Origin: Nocardia sp. CNY236
GTDB taxonomy: Bacteria; Actinomycetota; Actinomycetes; Mycobacteriales; Mycobacteriaceae
Assembly: GCF_000482385.1 (NCBI RefSeq)
Contig: NZ_AXVD01000016.1
Coordinates: forward strand, 62,001 to 126,000
DNA: 64,000 bases
Direction: 5' to 3'
Positions 29,029-38,184 of this stretch are shown in pieces. The first letter of the stretch is position 1. Each line of letters opens with the position of its first letter. A program made the position numbers and the translations under genes. The notes beneath the pieces were generated by a model that was given only the letters and a program-made list of their open reading frames with translations, made no database searches and was not told where the DNA came from.

Positions 29029-30375
29029 GTGACCGTATCGCCCCCCGGGTCGATCGACCATTCCGATGTGGCACAACTGCGAGAACGGATCGCTGGTGTG
29101 CTCACTCGGGCACGCCAGCGCACGCTCGCCCTCACCGACTGTGTCGAGGATGCCGAGTTGGTGGCTCAGCACTCACGATTGATGAGTCCGCTGGTCTGGG
29201 ATCTTGCGCATATCGGCAACCAGGAGGAACTCTGGCTTGTCCGCGAGGTCGGCGGCCGGGAATCGGTGCGTGCCGACATCGACGGACTCTACGATGCCTT
29301 CAAGCATGCCCGAGCGAATCGCCCCGGGTTGCCATTGCTGGACCCGACCCAGGCGCGCCGCTACATCGGTACCGTGCGGGACATGGTGTGGGATGTGCTG
29401 GAGCGCAGCACGTTACAGGGCACCCGGCTTGTCGACCGCGGTTTTGCGTTCGGCATGATCGCCCAGCACGAACAGCAACACGACGAGACCATGCTGGCCA
29501 CCCACCAATTGCGTGCCGGCGCTGCCGTGCTGTCCGCGCCGGCCGCCCCTACGGCCTCGGTCGCCGTCACCGGGGATGTCGTCGTCCCGGCCGGGGAATT
29601 CACCATGGGTACCTCGACCGACGCCTGGGCCTTGGACAATGAAGGCCCTGCGCATCAGGTGTGGTTGCCGGGCTTCGCCATCGATGCCGCGCCGGTGACC
29701 AACGCGCAGTACGTCGCGTTCATCGATGATGGCGGATACCAGCGCCCGGAACTCTGGTCTGCTCGAGGTTGGGCACACCGTATCGAGGCCGAGCTGGTCG
29801 CGCCGCAGTTCTGGGAACGTGATTCGTCGGGAAGCTGGTGTCGGCGAGTGTTCGGGGTGACGACGCCGCTACGTCCGCGTCAGCCGGTCGTGCATGTGTG
29901 TTGGTTCGAGGCCGAAGCCTATGCGAATTGGGCGGGCAAACGGCTGCCCACCGAGGCCGAATGGGAGAAGGCGGCCAGGTTCGATCCGGCGACCGGCGCC
30001 GTACGTCGATTCCCGTGGGGTGATACGGAGCCCGGGGCCTCCACCGCCAACCTGGGGCAGCGTCATCTGGAGCCCGCAGAGGTCGGCGCATACCCGGCTG
30101 GAGCATCGGCCATCGGCGCACACCAGATGATCGGCGATGTCTGGGAGTGGACCGCCTCGAGCTTCGATGCCTACCCGGGTTTCCACGCCTTCCCCTATCG
30201 GGAGTATTCAGAGGTGTTCTTCGGTGGCGACTACCGAGTCTTGCGTGGCGGCTCTTTCGGCACCGATCCGGTCGCTTGCCGCGGGACGTTTCGCAATTGG
30301 GACCACCCCATCCGACGCCAGATCTTCTCTGGATTTCGCTTGGCGCGGGGACTTCGACCGGGGGAGGGCGAGTGA
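29029..30375 (+). CDS. egtB: Hercynine oxygenase (sulfoxide synthase) EgtB
   Basis: EgtB is a non-haem iron enzyme that uses O2 to couple hercynine with gamma-glutamylcysteine, forming the C-S bond. The N-terminal DinB-like domain supplies iron ligands in LVWDLAHIGNQEELWL and the HEQQHDE motif. The C-terminal half is a formylglycine-generating-enzyme-type (FGE) domain with FTMGTSTDAWALDNEGPAHQVWL, RLPTEAEWEKAARFDP and LRGGSFGTDPVACRGTFRNWDHP. An AGGGAG ribosome site sits nine bases before GTG 29029. An ATG at 29020 overlaps that site, so the later GTG is preferred. Confidence 0.95.
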   Translation: MTVSPPGSIDHSDVAQLRERIAGVLTRARQRTLALTDCVEDAELVAQHSRLMSPLVWDLAHIGNQEELWLVREVGGRESVRADIDGLYDAFKHARANRPGLPLLDPTQARRYIGTVRDMVWDVLERSTLQGTRLVDRGFAFGMIAQHEQQHDETMLATHQLRAGAAVLSAPAAPTASVAVTGDVVVPAGEFTMGTSTDAWALDNEGPAHQVWLPGFAIDAAPVTNAQYVAFIDDGGYQRPELWSARGWAHRIEAELVAPQFWERDSSGSWCRRVFGVTTPLRPRQPVVHVCWFEAEAYANWAGKRLPTEAEWEKAARFDPATGAVRRFPWGDTEPGASTANLGQRHLEPAEVGAYPAGASAIGAHQMIGDVWEWTASSFDAYPGFHAFPYREYSEVFFGGDYRVLRGGSFGTDPVACRGTFRNWDHPIRRQIFSGFRLARGLRPGEGE

Positions 30376-30495
30376 CCTGCACACAGCGTGCTCCGCGCCG
30401 ATCGAGGGGACCGGAGGGCACACAGATCCATTCGAGATGCGTGGCGCGGGTGCGAGTGGGCGCTGGTGTTTCTGGGGCGCCGCCGGCGGGCGCCG

Positions 30496-31305
30496 ATGTG
30501 TAGGCATCTCGCCTACGTCGGCCCGTCGGTGCGTGTGGGGGAGATGCTCACCCTCGGGTCGCATTCGTTGCGCACCCAGGCGTGGGTCCCGCGCGACATG
30601 CGCCATGGTGGCACCATCAACGCCGACGGTTTCGGCGTCGCGTGGTGGGTCGCGGCTCCGGACGAGTCGGTCACCGTCAGCCGATATCGCAATGCTGCGC
30701 CGATCTGGACCGATCCCGCCGTCGAGGAGGTGCTCCCGCAGCTGGAATCCACCGCAGTGCTGGGCGCGGTGCGGTCGGCGACTGTCGGCATGCCGGTGGA
30801 ACGCTCGGCGTGCGCGCCGTTCGTCCGTGACCGTTGGGCTTTCAGCCACAACGGCGTCGTCCCCGACTGGCGTCGCACGCTGACCTCTGTGGCCGCGGAG
30901 TTCGCGCTCACCGCGGCCGAGCTCGGCGCCGAGGAGCTGTTCGCGCCGGCGCGGCTGCTGGAGGTGGAGTCCGCCACCGACGCGGCAATGCTGTGGGTGC
31001 TCCTGTGTGATCTGCTGGCGACGGGATCACCGGACGGCGAATGGTCGGCGGCTGCGGCTGCGGTGCGGCTGCTCGTTGCCGCGATTCTCGATCGAACACC
31101 GGACGCTCGGCTCAATCTCTTGCTCTCCGACGGGACGCAAGTGTGGGCCACGACATGCCATCACTCGCTATCGGCGCTGGTCACCGACACCTTCGCCATA
31201 GTCTCCTCCGAACCGCTCGACGACGACCCACGCTGGCAGGCGATCGGTGATCGCAGCGTGGTAGCAGCCCGACCCGGCGCGTTGTCCGTGGACGCTCTCT
31301 TCTGA
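30496..31305 (+). CDS. egtC: Gamma-glutamyl hercynylcysteine S-oxide hydrolase EgtC
   Basis: This class II glutamine-amidotransferase-fold enzyme removes the gamma-glutamyl group from the EgtB product. The mature nucleophile is Cys2 (MCRHLAYVG). Other family marks are DMRHGGTINADGFGVAWW, TVGMPVERSACAPFVRDRWAFSHNG and the region with LLSDGTQVWATTCHHSL. The ATG at 30496 is fixed by the need for Cys2 after Met removal. About 120 bp separate it from egtB, and egtD follows 17 bp downstream. Confidence 0.95.
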   Translation: MCRHLAYVGPSVRVGEMLTLGSHSLRTQAWVPRDMRHGGTINADGFGVAWWVAAPDESVTVSRYRNAAPIWTDPAVEEVLPQLESTAVLGAVRSATVGMPVERSACAPFVRDRWAFSHNGVVPDWRRTLTSVAAEFALTAAELGAEELFAPARLLEVESATDAAMLWVLLCDLLATGSPDGEWSAAAAAVRLLVAAILDRTPDARLNLLLSDGTQVWATTCHHSLSALVTDTFAIVSSEPLDDDPRWQAIGDRSVVAARPGALSVDALF

Positions 31306-31322
31306 TGTGAAAGGCCTGCGAC

Positions 31323-32294
31323 ATGACCGCTGCGACACTGGACATCCACATGACCGACGACGACCTGACCAGGGCGCTGCGCGTCGACGCGCGTCGGGGG
31401 TTGTCGGCCAGTCCGAAGTGGCTACCACCCAAGTGGTTCTATGACGCTCGGGGCAGCGCGCTGTTCGAACAGATCACCGAGCTGCCCGAGTACTACCCGA
31501 CCCGCACCGAGCGTGCGTTGCTGCAGCGGGTGGTCGGCGACATCGCCCGCGTGGCTCAGGCCGAGGTGCTGGTCGAGCTCGGTGCGGGTTCGGCGGTGAA
31601 GACCAGATTGCTGCTCACCGCATTGAGTGCGCATGCGCCGCTGCGCGCATATGTACCGCAGGATGTTTCGTCATCGGCGCTGCGTGCTGCGGCGGATGCG
31701 GTCGCGGCCGAGTTCCCTGGGCTCGCCGTGCACGGCGTGGTCAGCGATTTCACCGACACGCTGGAGACCCTGCCCCATGATGGCCGCAGGATGATCGCCT
31801 TTCTCGGCAGCACCCTCGGCAACCTGATCCCCGAGGAACGGGCCGGATTCCTGGCGAGGATCCACCACGTGCTCGCGCCCGGCGAGTTTCTGCTGCTCGG
31901 TGTGGGGCTGATCATCGAGCCGACGATCCTCGTTCCCGCGTACGACGACGCTGCGGGGATCACGGCCGAATTCAATCGTAATGTGCTGCACGTGTTGAAT
32001 TCCCGACTTCGTGCCGACTTCGTGCCGGAGAAGTTCCGACATGTCGCTGTGTGGGATTCGGCGAACGGGTGGATCGAGATGCGGTTGGAAGCGACCGAGG
32101 ATATGACCGTCACGGTCGCCGACCTGGACCTTACGGTAGGTTTCGGTCGCGGTGAGCAGATACGCACCGAGGTCTCGGCGAAATTTCGAGTAGCGGGCCT
32201 CGATGCCGAGCTCGCCCACGCGGGTTTCGCCACCAGGCGAGTCTGGACCGATTCCGACGATCGTTTCGCGCTGATCCTCGCCGAGCGACGCTGA
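31323..32294 (+). CDS. egtD: L-histidine N-alpha-methyltransferase EgtD
   Basis: EgtD trimethylates histidine to hercynine with SAM, the committed step of ergothioneine synthesis. The 323-residue protein shows the family opening LPPKWFYDARGSALFEQITELPEYYPTRTE, SAM-binding VLVELGAGSAVKTRLLL, FLGSTLGNLIPEER and AVWDSANGWIEMRLEA. It completes egtABCD. Ergothioneine buffers redox stress, and the window also encodes the redox sensor SoxR, though no regulatory link between them is visible. The start is close behind egtC, so translational coupling is likely. Confidence 0.96.
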   Translation: MTAATLDIHMTDDDLTRALRVDARRGLSASPKWLPPKWFYDARGSALFEQITELPEYYPTRTERALLQRVVGDIARVAQAEVLVELGAGSAVKTRLLLTALSAHAPLRAYVPQDVSSSALRAAADAVAAEFPGLAVHGVVSDFTDTLETLPHDGRRMIAFLGSTLGNLIPEERAGFLARIHHVLAPGEFLLLGVGLIIEPTILVPAYDDAAGITAEFNRNVLHVLNSRLRADFVPEKFRHVAVWDSANGWIEMRLEATEDMTVTVADLDLTVGFGRGEQIRTEVSAKFRVAGLDAELAHAGFATRRVWTDSDDRFALILAERR

Positions 32295-32319
32295 TTGCAC
32301 TACGGGTGGTGGCGGGTCG

Positions 32320-32964
32320 TCATGCCGGCTCGCCACCAACCGCCGCAGTCAGCCACTCGATCAGCGGCCGCATCGACTGCCATGCGCCGCGCACTTCCTT
32401 CGCAGCTTGCGGCGTTTCCAGCCAGGCGGGTGCGCCGAATTGTTTGCCGCAGGTCAGTGATTTGTGCCGCAACAGATCGATGCGCGGATGGTCGGCGGCA
32501 TATCCCTTGGGTTTGGTTTTCAGCTTCTCCCCGCCGACCGTGAACCCTTCGCTGGTGAGCTTGCCGAGCATCGGCGTGAGTTCGACGCCCCGGGTGTCGT
32601 CGTCGATCGCGGCGCGCAGCGACGCCAGCTGGGCGGGAGTACCCATGTAGAACCCGCCACCGACGTGCAACCCCGCCGCGCTGATCTCGACATACCAGCC
32701 CACCCCCGGCGCTGCGCCGGCCACCGCTCCCTGGCCGGTTTTGTACGGTGACTTGTCTTTGGCGAATCGCACGTCGCGATAGGGGCGAAAGATCTTGACC
32801 GGGCCGAAGTCGGTCTCCAGTTCGGCGGCGAGCGCCTTCATCGGGGCCAGCACCGACTCGTCGTAGACAGTTTTGTGTGCCGTCCAGAACGTCTTCGAGT
32901 TGTCGGCCTCGAGATCTTCGTAGAAGTCCAGTCCGGCCAGCGGGAAGCCGGTGAATCCAGTCAT
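32320..32964 (-). CDS. DUF2461-family protein
   Basis: The 214-residue protein fits the DUF2461/TIGR02453 family: FPLAGLDFYEDLEADNSKTFWTAHK at the N-terminus, FGPVKIFRPYRDVRFAKDKSPYKTGQGA, GWYVEISAAGLHVGGGFY and PRIDLLRHKSL. Family function is unestablished. There is no signal or membrane segment. ATG 32964 starts at the conserved MTGFTGFPLAG; the frame is open for 660 bp upstream, but that region is not conserved. It converges with egtD. Confidence 0.88.
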   Translation of the reverse strand: MTGFTGFPLAGLDFYEDLEADNSKTFWTAHKTVYDESVLAPMKALAAELETDFGPVKIFRPYRDVRFAKDKSPYKTGQGAVAGAAPGVGWYVEISAAGLHVGGGFYMGTPAQLASLRAAIDDDTRGVELTPMLGKLTSEGFTVGGEKLKTKPKGYAADHPRIDLLRHKSLTCGKQFGAPAWLETPQAAKEVRGAWQSMRPLIEWLTAAVGGEPA

Positions 32965-33134
32965 GCTCGTGCTCCCAGTGGTCTCGTATGGCTGTCGGGT
33001 GTGTTCCAGGTGAAGGCGAGGTGTCGGCCTCGGCGCGCAGTCCGGAATATCGTTGGATCCCCGGCTTGCCGGTTGAGCTCGTCGCAGTCGGCGCAGAGAA
33101 ACGAGAACACGAAACGCATGCTCGTGTCGCGAGC

Positions 33135-33839
33135 TCAGCCACCCAAGATGTCGGAGTACATCCAGAGTCCGAGCACCGTTCCGACCACCGTACCGACACC
33201 TGCTGCGATCGCGGCCCATTTGCCGAGTGGCTCGCCTTTGGTATGTCCGACGACGCCGAGGACGATTCCGGCAGTACCGATCACAATCGGGCAGAACAGC
33301 AGCGCAGTCGCAGCGCAGACGAATCCGACGATCGAGTACACCTTGCCCGACTGCTGCGGAGGGGGATACGGGTGGTATCCCGGGCCCGGGTAGTTCGGGT
33401 ATCCGGGTGACGGATAGCCATGCTGCGAGTGTGGTCCGGGTGGTGGAAAGTTGCCCTGCGCCTGTGGTTCGGATGGCGGATAGCCCCAATAACCCCCCGC
33501 CGGGTAGGGCTGCGGCTGTGCGTCCGGGAGATACGGCTGCTGTGGACCCGGTGGCGGCGGCACGACCGGTGGGTAGGCAGCGGGACCGAGCGACTGCTCG
33601 TGCGGGTAGCCGGTCGACTGCCACTGCTCGACTGGGGACGTGGGTGGGGGAGCGAACGGGGTGCTGGGCGGCTGCACGGAGCTATCGGCGCTGCCGTCGA
33701 GCGTCGGCACCGAGGCATCGGCGGCAGGTGGAGGTGTGCGCTGGCCGGCGTGGGAATCCTCGGGATGCTTCGACAACGACAGCGGATCGGGTTCGCGCTG
33801 TGCGTCGTCTGTGGGTTCGGGATACCTCGGCATGTTCAT
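33135..33839 (-). CDS. DUF4190-type membrane protein with a proline-rich N-terminus
   Basis: The protein has 234 residues. The first 150 or so are a low-complexity Pro/Tyr/Gly/Gln region (QPYPAGGYWGYPPSEPQ and similar). They are followed by two hydrophobic helices (VYSIVGFVCAATALLFCPIVIGTAGIVLGVVGH and WAAIAAGVGTVVGTVLGLWMY) typical of DUF4190 proteins. Such proteins are common in actinobacterial envelopes, and their role is unknown. The DNA is correspondingly repetitive, and antisense frames look open for the same reason. The ATG at 33833 is an equally good start. Confidence 0.82.
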   Translation of the reverse strand: MNMPRYPEPTDDAQREPDPLSLSKHPEDSHAGQRTPPPAADASVPTLDGSADSSVQPPSTPFAPPPTSPVEQWQSTGYPHEQSLGPAAYPPVVPPPPGPQQPYLPDAQPQPYPAGGYWGYPPSEPQAQGNFPPPGPHSQHGYPSPGYPNYPGPGYHPYPPPQQSGKVYSIVGFVCAATALLFCPIVIGTAGIVLGVVGHTKGEPLGKWAAIAAGVGTVVGTVLGLWMYSDILGG

Positions 33840-33940
33840 TGCGCCCTCCTAGCCGTGCTGGTGCCGGTCACGGCACGCGCCGGCCGGGGAACGTCACTCG
33901 ATCCCCGTGGTGACAGCACGACGGTTCGGCTGGCAGGCCT

Positions 33941-34201
33941 TCACAGGTCTGCCTCGTCGACGATCTCGATCGCAGCAACTTCTGCGGGCCGGTCGTCCGC
34001 CTCGTCCTCCTCGATCCGGCCGTTGTCCTGAGTCCACTCCTGGTCGAGTTCGTCGCCGATACCGAGCCTGCCGTCATCGTCGTTCTCGTGGTAGCGGATG
34101 CGCAGGTCCTCCGGAGGATCCACGATGTTGCGCTGGTACTCGCGGATCTCGTCGGCCTGAGCGTCATCACCCATCTCGGTTTCTACACGATCACGCGCCA
34201 T
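33941..34201 (-). CDS. Small acidic hypothetical protein
   Basis: This 86-residue, strongly acidic protein (MARDRVETEMGDDAQADEIREYQRN..., with EENDDD-like and EEDEADD segments) has no membrane helix. It lies upstream of the DUF4190 gene and 60 bp downstream of prs on the same strand. Its acidity, consistent frame and position near prs suggest it is real, but I know no function. ATG 34201 is preferred; the ORF itself extends to 34231. Confidence 0.6.
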   Translation of the reverse strand: MARDRVETEMGDDAQADEIREYQRNIVDPPEDLRIRYHENDDDGRLGIGDELDQEWTQDNGRIEEDEADDRPAEVAAIEIVDEADL

Positions 34202-34261
34202 AACCCCAGTATCGCGCCTGACCGGATGCAACTGCCAGCCCCGGTCTGCGCCGGGCGTCAG

Positions 34262-35242
34262 CTATGCGTTGCCGTTGAAAAGACCTGTGACGGAGCCGTT
34301 TTCGAACACCTCACGGATCGTGCGCGCCAGCAGCGGCGCGATGGACAGCACGGTCAATTGCGGGAACTTCTTGCTCTCGCTGATCGGCAGGGTATTCGTC
34401 ACCACCACCTCTTTGGCGCCGCAGGTGGTGAGGCGCTCGGCGGCGGGTGGGCTCAACACACCATGTGTCGCGGCGATCACCACGTCACCGGCGCCGGCTT
34501 CCTCGAGCATCTTCACCGCCCCCGCGATGGTGCCACCGGTGTCGATCATGTCGTCGATCAAGATGCAGGTGCGACCCTCGACTTCGCCGACGACCCGGTT
34601 GGATTTCACCTGGTTGGGCACCAGCGGGTCACGTGTCTTGTGGATGAACGCCAGCGGTGAGCCGCCGAGCGAGTCGGCCCACTTCTCGGCGACCCGTACG
34701 CGACCGGAATCCGGAGACACGACAGTGATGTGTTCGAGGCTGTAGTTGGTGCGGATGTAGTCCGCCAACTGCAACTGGGCGTGCATGTGGTCGACCGGGC
34801 CGTCGAAGAAGCCCTGAATCTGGTCGGTGTGCAAGTCCACGGTGATGATCCGGTCCGCGCCCGCGGTCTTCAACAGATCGGCGACCAGCCGGGCGGAGAT
34901 CGGCTCGCGGCCGCGGTGCTTCTTGTCCTGCCGGGCGTACGGGTAGAACGGCAATACCGCGGTGATCCGCTTGGCGGAGCCACGCTTGAGCGCATCGATC
35001 ATGATGAGCTGTTCCATCAGCCATTCGTTCAATGGCGCAGGAAAGCTCTGCAGGACGAAGGCGTCGGACCCGCGGACCGACTCCTCGAATCGGACGAAGA
35101 TCTCGCCGTTGGCGAAGTCTCGCGCAACCTGGGGTGTGACATCGACGTCGAGTTCCTTGGCGACCTGTTCGGCCAGCTCAGGATGAGCGCGTCCCGAGAA
35201 GAGCATCAGGTTCTTCTGGTTGTCGATCCATGACGCGGTCAC
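34262..35242 (-). CDS. prs: Ribose-phosphate pyrophosphokinase
   Basis: Prs makes PRPP from ribose 5-phosphate and ATP for nucleotide, His, Trp and cell-wall arabinan synthesis. The 326-residue protein has [42 protein letters not shown] (flexible ATP-binding loop) and the PRPP-binding [14 protein letters not shown]. Its GTG start at 35242 overlaps the glmU TGA by three bases (GTGA), so the two are translationally coupled, as in mycobacteria. Confidence 0.97.
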   Translation of the reverse strand: MTASWIDNQKNLMLFSGRAHPELAEQVAKELDVDVTPQVARDFANGEIFVRFEESVRGSDAFVLQSFPAPLNEWLMEQLIMIDALKRGSAKRITAVLPFYPYARQDKKHRGREPISARLVADLLKTAGADRIITVDLHTDQIQGFFDGPVDHMHAQLQLADYIRTNYSLEHITVVSPDSGRVRVAEKWADSLGGSPLAFIHKTRDPLVPNQVKSNRVVGEVEGRTCILIDDMIDTGGTIAGAVKMLEEAGAGDVVIAATHGVLSPPAAERLTTCGAKEVVVTNTLPISESKKFPQLTVLSIAPLLARTIREVFENGSVTGLFNGNA

Positions 35243-36729
35243 TGCTGTTTGCCATCCTTTTGCTCTATTGTCTGACCCGACATCTCGCCGGCCGCTGTGG
35301 CCTCGGCCGCCGCGCGCGCCGCGTCCGTTCCCGGACGGTGATGCTGCACCCAGCCCTCTATGTTCTTCTGCGGTCCGCCCGAGACTGCCAGAGCCCCGGG
35401 CGGAACGCTCCTGCGCAGTACAGTACCCGCGGCCGTATAGGCGCCGTCACCCACGGTCACCGGTGCGACGAACATGGTGTCGCTGCCGGTACGCACATGT
35501 GAGCCGACCACCGTGTGGTGTTTGCTCACGCCGTCGTAGTTGACGAAGACACTGGACGCGCCGATGTTGCTGTGCTCGCCGATCGTCGCATCCCCGACGT
35601 AGGTGAGATGCGGCACTTTCGAGTGCGCGCCGATAGAGGCGTTCTTGGTCTCCACGAATGCGCCCAGCTTGCCTCGGGTGCCGACGACCGTGCCGGGGCG
35701 TAGATAGCTGAACGGGCCGACCGTCGCCGACGGCCCGATCGTCGCGCCGTCGCCATGAGTGCGCACCACCCGCGCCCCTTCACCTACGACGACGTCGGTG
35801 AGGGTGCTGTCCGGGCCGATCTCGGCGTCCTCTCCGATCACGGTGTTGCCGAGCAACTGCACACCGGGACGCAGCACCGCGTCCCGACCGATCCGCACGC
35901 CGGCGTCTACCCAGGTGGAGGCGGGGTCGATGATGGTGACGCCCGCGCGCATGTGCCGTTCCAAGATGTAACGGTTGAGCCTGCTCGTCGCGGAGGCGAG
36001 CTGAACGCGGTCGTTGACGCCGGTGACTTTGGCCGCGTCGACCAATCGGGCGCCGTGTACGGGGTGGTCGGCTTCCCGGGCGAGGCGCACGACGTCGGTC
36101 AGATAGAGCTCGTGCTGTGCATTCGCGGTGGACAACTGGCCGATCATGGTGCGCAGGACGCGGGTGTCGAACGCGTACACGCCGGAGTTCACCTCGGTGA
36201 TCGCAGTCTGCTCCGGGGTGGCGTCGGCATGTTCGACGATTTCGGTGACCTGTCCGTCCTCGTCGCGGATGATGCGCCCGTATCCGTTCGGATCCTCGGG
36301 TACGAAGGTCAACACGGTGACTGCCGGGCGTTCGGCGTAGCTGCGGTGCTCGTCGAGCAGCGCAGCCAAGGTGTGTCCGTCCAGCAGTGGGACGTCGCCG
36401 GATGTGACCAGGACGTCGCCGGTGAAGTCCGGCGGCAGCGCTTCGAGCGCGCACTGCACGGCATGCCCGGTGCCGAGTTGACGCTCCTGCACGGCCGGGG
36501 TGATCTCCCGGCCCAGCTCGTCGGCCACCGCGGACACCGCCGAGCCGACTTGTTCGCGATCGTGCCCTACCACGGTGACGAGGTGGGCGGGGTCGATCTC
36601 GTTCGCCGCATGCAGCGCGTGTGCGAGCATGCTTCGACCGGCTAGCGAATGCAGCACCTTGGGGGTTTTCGACCGCATTCGCGTCCCGGGACCGGCTGCG
36701 AGAACGACGACGGCGGTCTGCTGTGGCAT
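35239..36729 (-). CDS. glmU: Bifunctional UDP-GlcNAc pyrophosphorylase / GlcN-1-P acetyltransferase
   Basis: GlmU makes UDP-GlcNAc for peptidoglycan and mycothiol. The N-terminal uridyltransferase domain opens with [21 protein letters not shown]. The C-terminal left-handed beta-helix acetyltransferase contains hexapeptide repeats ([32 protein letters not shown]) and [29 protein letters not shown]. The length is 496 residues. ATG 36729 follows AGGGAGATCC; the ORF extends far upstream through repeats and the tRNA without coding character. It is the first gene of glmU-prs. Confidence 0.97.
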   Translation of the reverse strand: MPQQTAVVVLAAGPGTRMRSKTPKVLHSLAGRSMLAHALHAANEIDPAHLVTVVGHDREQVGSAVSAVADELGREITPAVQERQLGTGHAVQCALEALPPDFTGDVLVTSGDVPLLDGHTLAALLDEHRSYAERPAVTVLTFVPEDPNGYGRIIRDEDGQVTEIVEHADATPEQTAITEVNSGVYAFDTRVLRTMIGQLSTANAQHELYLTDVVRLAREADHPVHGARLVDAAKVTGVNDRVQLASATSRLNRYILERHMRAGVTIIDPASTWVDAGVRIGRDAVLRPGVQLLGNTVIGEDAEIGPDSTLTDVVVGEGARVVRTHGDGATIGPSATVGPFSYLRPGTVVGTRGKLGAFVETKNASIGAHSKVPHLTYVGDATIGEHSNIGASSVFVNYDGVSKHHTVVGSHVRTGSDTMFVAPVTVGDGAYTAAGTVLRRSVPPGALAVSGGPQKNIEGWVQHHRPGTDAARAAAEATAAGEMSGQTIEQKDGKQQ

Positions 36730-36818
36730 GGATCTCCCTCGGCTGCCTGTCATCGTGCTGTGCTGTCGTCGTGCTTGGTCAGCGATGCGCGGGCCAACGT
36801 AGTCATCGTGCTCTCGAG

Positions 36819-36889
36819 CTCCGCCGCCAGGACTCGAACCTGAACTCTCTGAACCAAAATCAGATGTGCTGCCATTACACCACGGCGGA
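36819..36889 (-). tRNA. tRNA-Gln (anticodon TTG)
   Basis: On the minus strand the sequence folds as a cloverleaf: acceptor TCCGCCG paired with CGGCGGA, D-arm GTGTAATGGCAGCAC, anticodon stem TCTGA/TCAGA around loop TTTTGGT (anticodon TTG), and T-arm with TTCGAGT. No CCA is encoded. It sits about 90 bp upstream of glmU, the position of tRNA-Gln beside glmU in related genomes. Confidence 0.95.
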
Positions 36890-36967
36890 CTGCCACTTCG
36901 GCGGGTTGGGACACTCCGCCGTTGTGCCTCGGCACGGGAACGATCCTCGCATGCCGAGGTCCCATCC

Positions 36968-36995
36968 GTCGAACCGATCCGCAGATCGGTTCGAC
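36968..36995. other. Perfect 12-bp stem, 4-nt loop inverted repeat
   Basis: Arms GTCGAACCGATC and GATCGGTTCGAC are perfectly complementary around a CGCA loop. They lie between tRNA-Gln and the TetR gene. No T-run follows on either strand, so this is not a typical intrinsic terminator. It could be an operator or an RNA hairpin. The surrounding segment (36890-37349, about 460 bp) holds no gene that I can support. Confidence 0.8.
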
Positions 36996-37039
36996 CGATC
37001 GGTCTCGTGTGTCCGTTTCTCGGAGGGTATGGCGCGCCC

Positions 37040-37131
37040 GGTTCCCAGCGCCTCTGTGGTCCGGTTCCCAGAGCCTCGCGGGCCCGGATGCCAGAGCCTC
37101 GCGGGCCCGGATGCCAGGGCCACCCGGGCGT
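37040..37131. repeat. 23-bp imperfect tandem repeat, four copies
   Basis: Four head-to-tail units of 23 bp start GGTTCCCAG or GGATGCCAG and continue with an (A/C)GCCTC..GGGCCC core. Copies 2 and 3 are nearly identical, while 1 and 4 are diverged, as expected for a decaying slippage array. They lie in the tRNA-Gln/TetR gap. All frames are open over it because the sequence is GC-rich; I do not regard these as genes. Confidence 0.85.
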
Positions 37132-37349
37132 GCCGCCGGCGCGGTGACCTCGTGTTCCGGGTGTTCTGCTGCATGTGACGCTCCGCGCGCGGCGGCCTGG
37201 TGTGTGGACCGGGTACCCGAACGTCGTCGCGTGACTCGTTCCGAGGAGATCAAGGGTCGACCGGGTGCGTCGCGGCTCGATCTGGAAGGGTTGACGCAGC
37301 CACACGTGGGCGCTGGTGATGGTTGCATGCTGGGCGAGGAGGTGGAGCG

Positions 37350-38003
37350 GTGTCGTCGAACGAGTCGCATCGGGTGTCCCGTCCCCGTATGACTGGTACC
37401 GAGCGGCGTAGGCAGTTGATCGAGATCGGTCGCGCGCTGTTCGCCGAACGTGGGTACGACGCGACCTCGATCGAGGAGATCGCGCAGCGCGCTCGAGTCT
37501 CCAAACCCGTGGTCTACGAACACTTCGGCGGCAAGGAGGGGCTGTACGCGGTGGTCGTCGACCGCGAGATGTCGATGCTGCTCGACATGATCACCTCCTC
37601 GCTCACTCGCAACCGATCCCGAGTTCGGCTGGAACAGGTTGCACTGGCGTTGTTGACCTACATCGAGGAACGGACCGACGGGTTTCGGATTCTGGTGCGC
37701 GATCAGCCCGCTGCCGCCGCGGAGGGCCGGTACTCCAGTTTGCTCAACGAGGCGACCAACCAGGTGGCCCATATCCTGGCAGGTGATTTCGAGCGGCGCG
37801 GGTTCGACACGAGCCTGTCCACCCTGTACGCGCAGGCCCTCGTGGGTCAGGTCGCCACGGCCGCGACCTGGTGGCTCGACGAGCGCGAATTCTCGAAAGA
37901 GGTTGTCGCGGCACATTTGGTGAACTTGTGCTGGAATGGGTTGAGCCATCTGGAGGCCGATCCGCAGCTGAGCTCGGAATGGCGCACGGGCACTGGTGAG
38001 TGA
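37350..38003 (+). CDS. TetR-family regulator (Rv1019-like position)
   Basis: The 217-residue protein has helix-turn-helix [52 protein letters not shown] and a C-terminal helical domain ending [21 protein letters not shown] 37350 follows GAGGAGGTGGAG. In M. tuberculosis a TetR gene (Rv1019) occupies the same place between glmU/tRNA and mfd, so orthology is likely. Its ligand and full regulon cannot be inferred here. Confidence 0.9.
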   Translation: MSSNESHRVSRPRMTGTERRRQLIEIGRALFAERGYDATSIEEIAQRARVSKPVVYEHFGGKEGLYAVVVDREMSMLLDMITSSLTRNRSRVRLEQVALALLTYIEERTDGFRILVRDQPAAAAEGRYSSLLNEATNQVAHILAGDFERRGFDTSLSTLYAQALVGQVATAATWWLDEREFSKEVVAAHLVNLCWNGLSHLEADPQLSSEWRTGTGE

Positions 38004-38119
38004 CCCGAATTGTTAACCGGCAAATTGCGCGGTGGGGCTGTCCAAATGCTCGAATCGGCTGTCACGCGCGCGCTTGGTGGTACGGTTCACCCATCCTTTG
38101 GGTGCTGTTCGGGCGGTAA

Positions 38120-38155
38120 GTCGGTCAACTTCGGAATGTCGGTCTACTTCAGGAT
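38120..38155. repeat. 18-bp direct repeat, two copies, upstream of the butyrolactone-receptor-like gene
   Basis: Two adjacent 18-bp units, GTCGGTCAACTTCGGAAT and GTCGGTCTACTTCAGGAT, lie 30 bp before the start of the receptor-like gene. Head-to-tail half-sites in a promoter-proximal position would suit an autoregulatory operator. They do not match the published autoregulatory-element consensus well, so this remains a guess. Confidence 0.5.
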
Positions 38156-38184
38156 GGCTGGTTTTGGGATGACAGGCGGATCTG

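Noticed and set aside
36968..36995. Intrinsic terminator at the 12-bp hairpin
   Set aside because: No T-run follows on either strand.
36730..37305. Upstream extension of glmU through tRNA-Gln and repeats
   Set aside because: The frame runs through a tRNA and a tandem repeat; the ATG at 36729 has a good ribosome site and the right family length.
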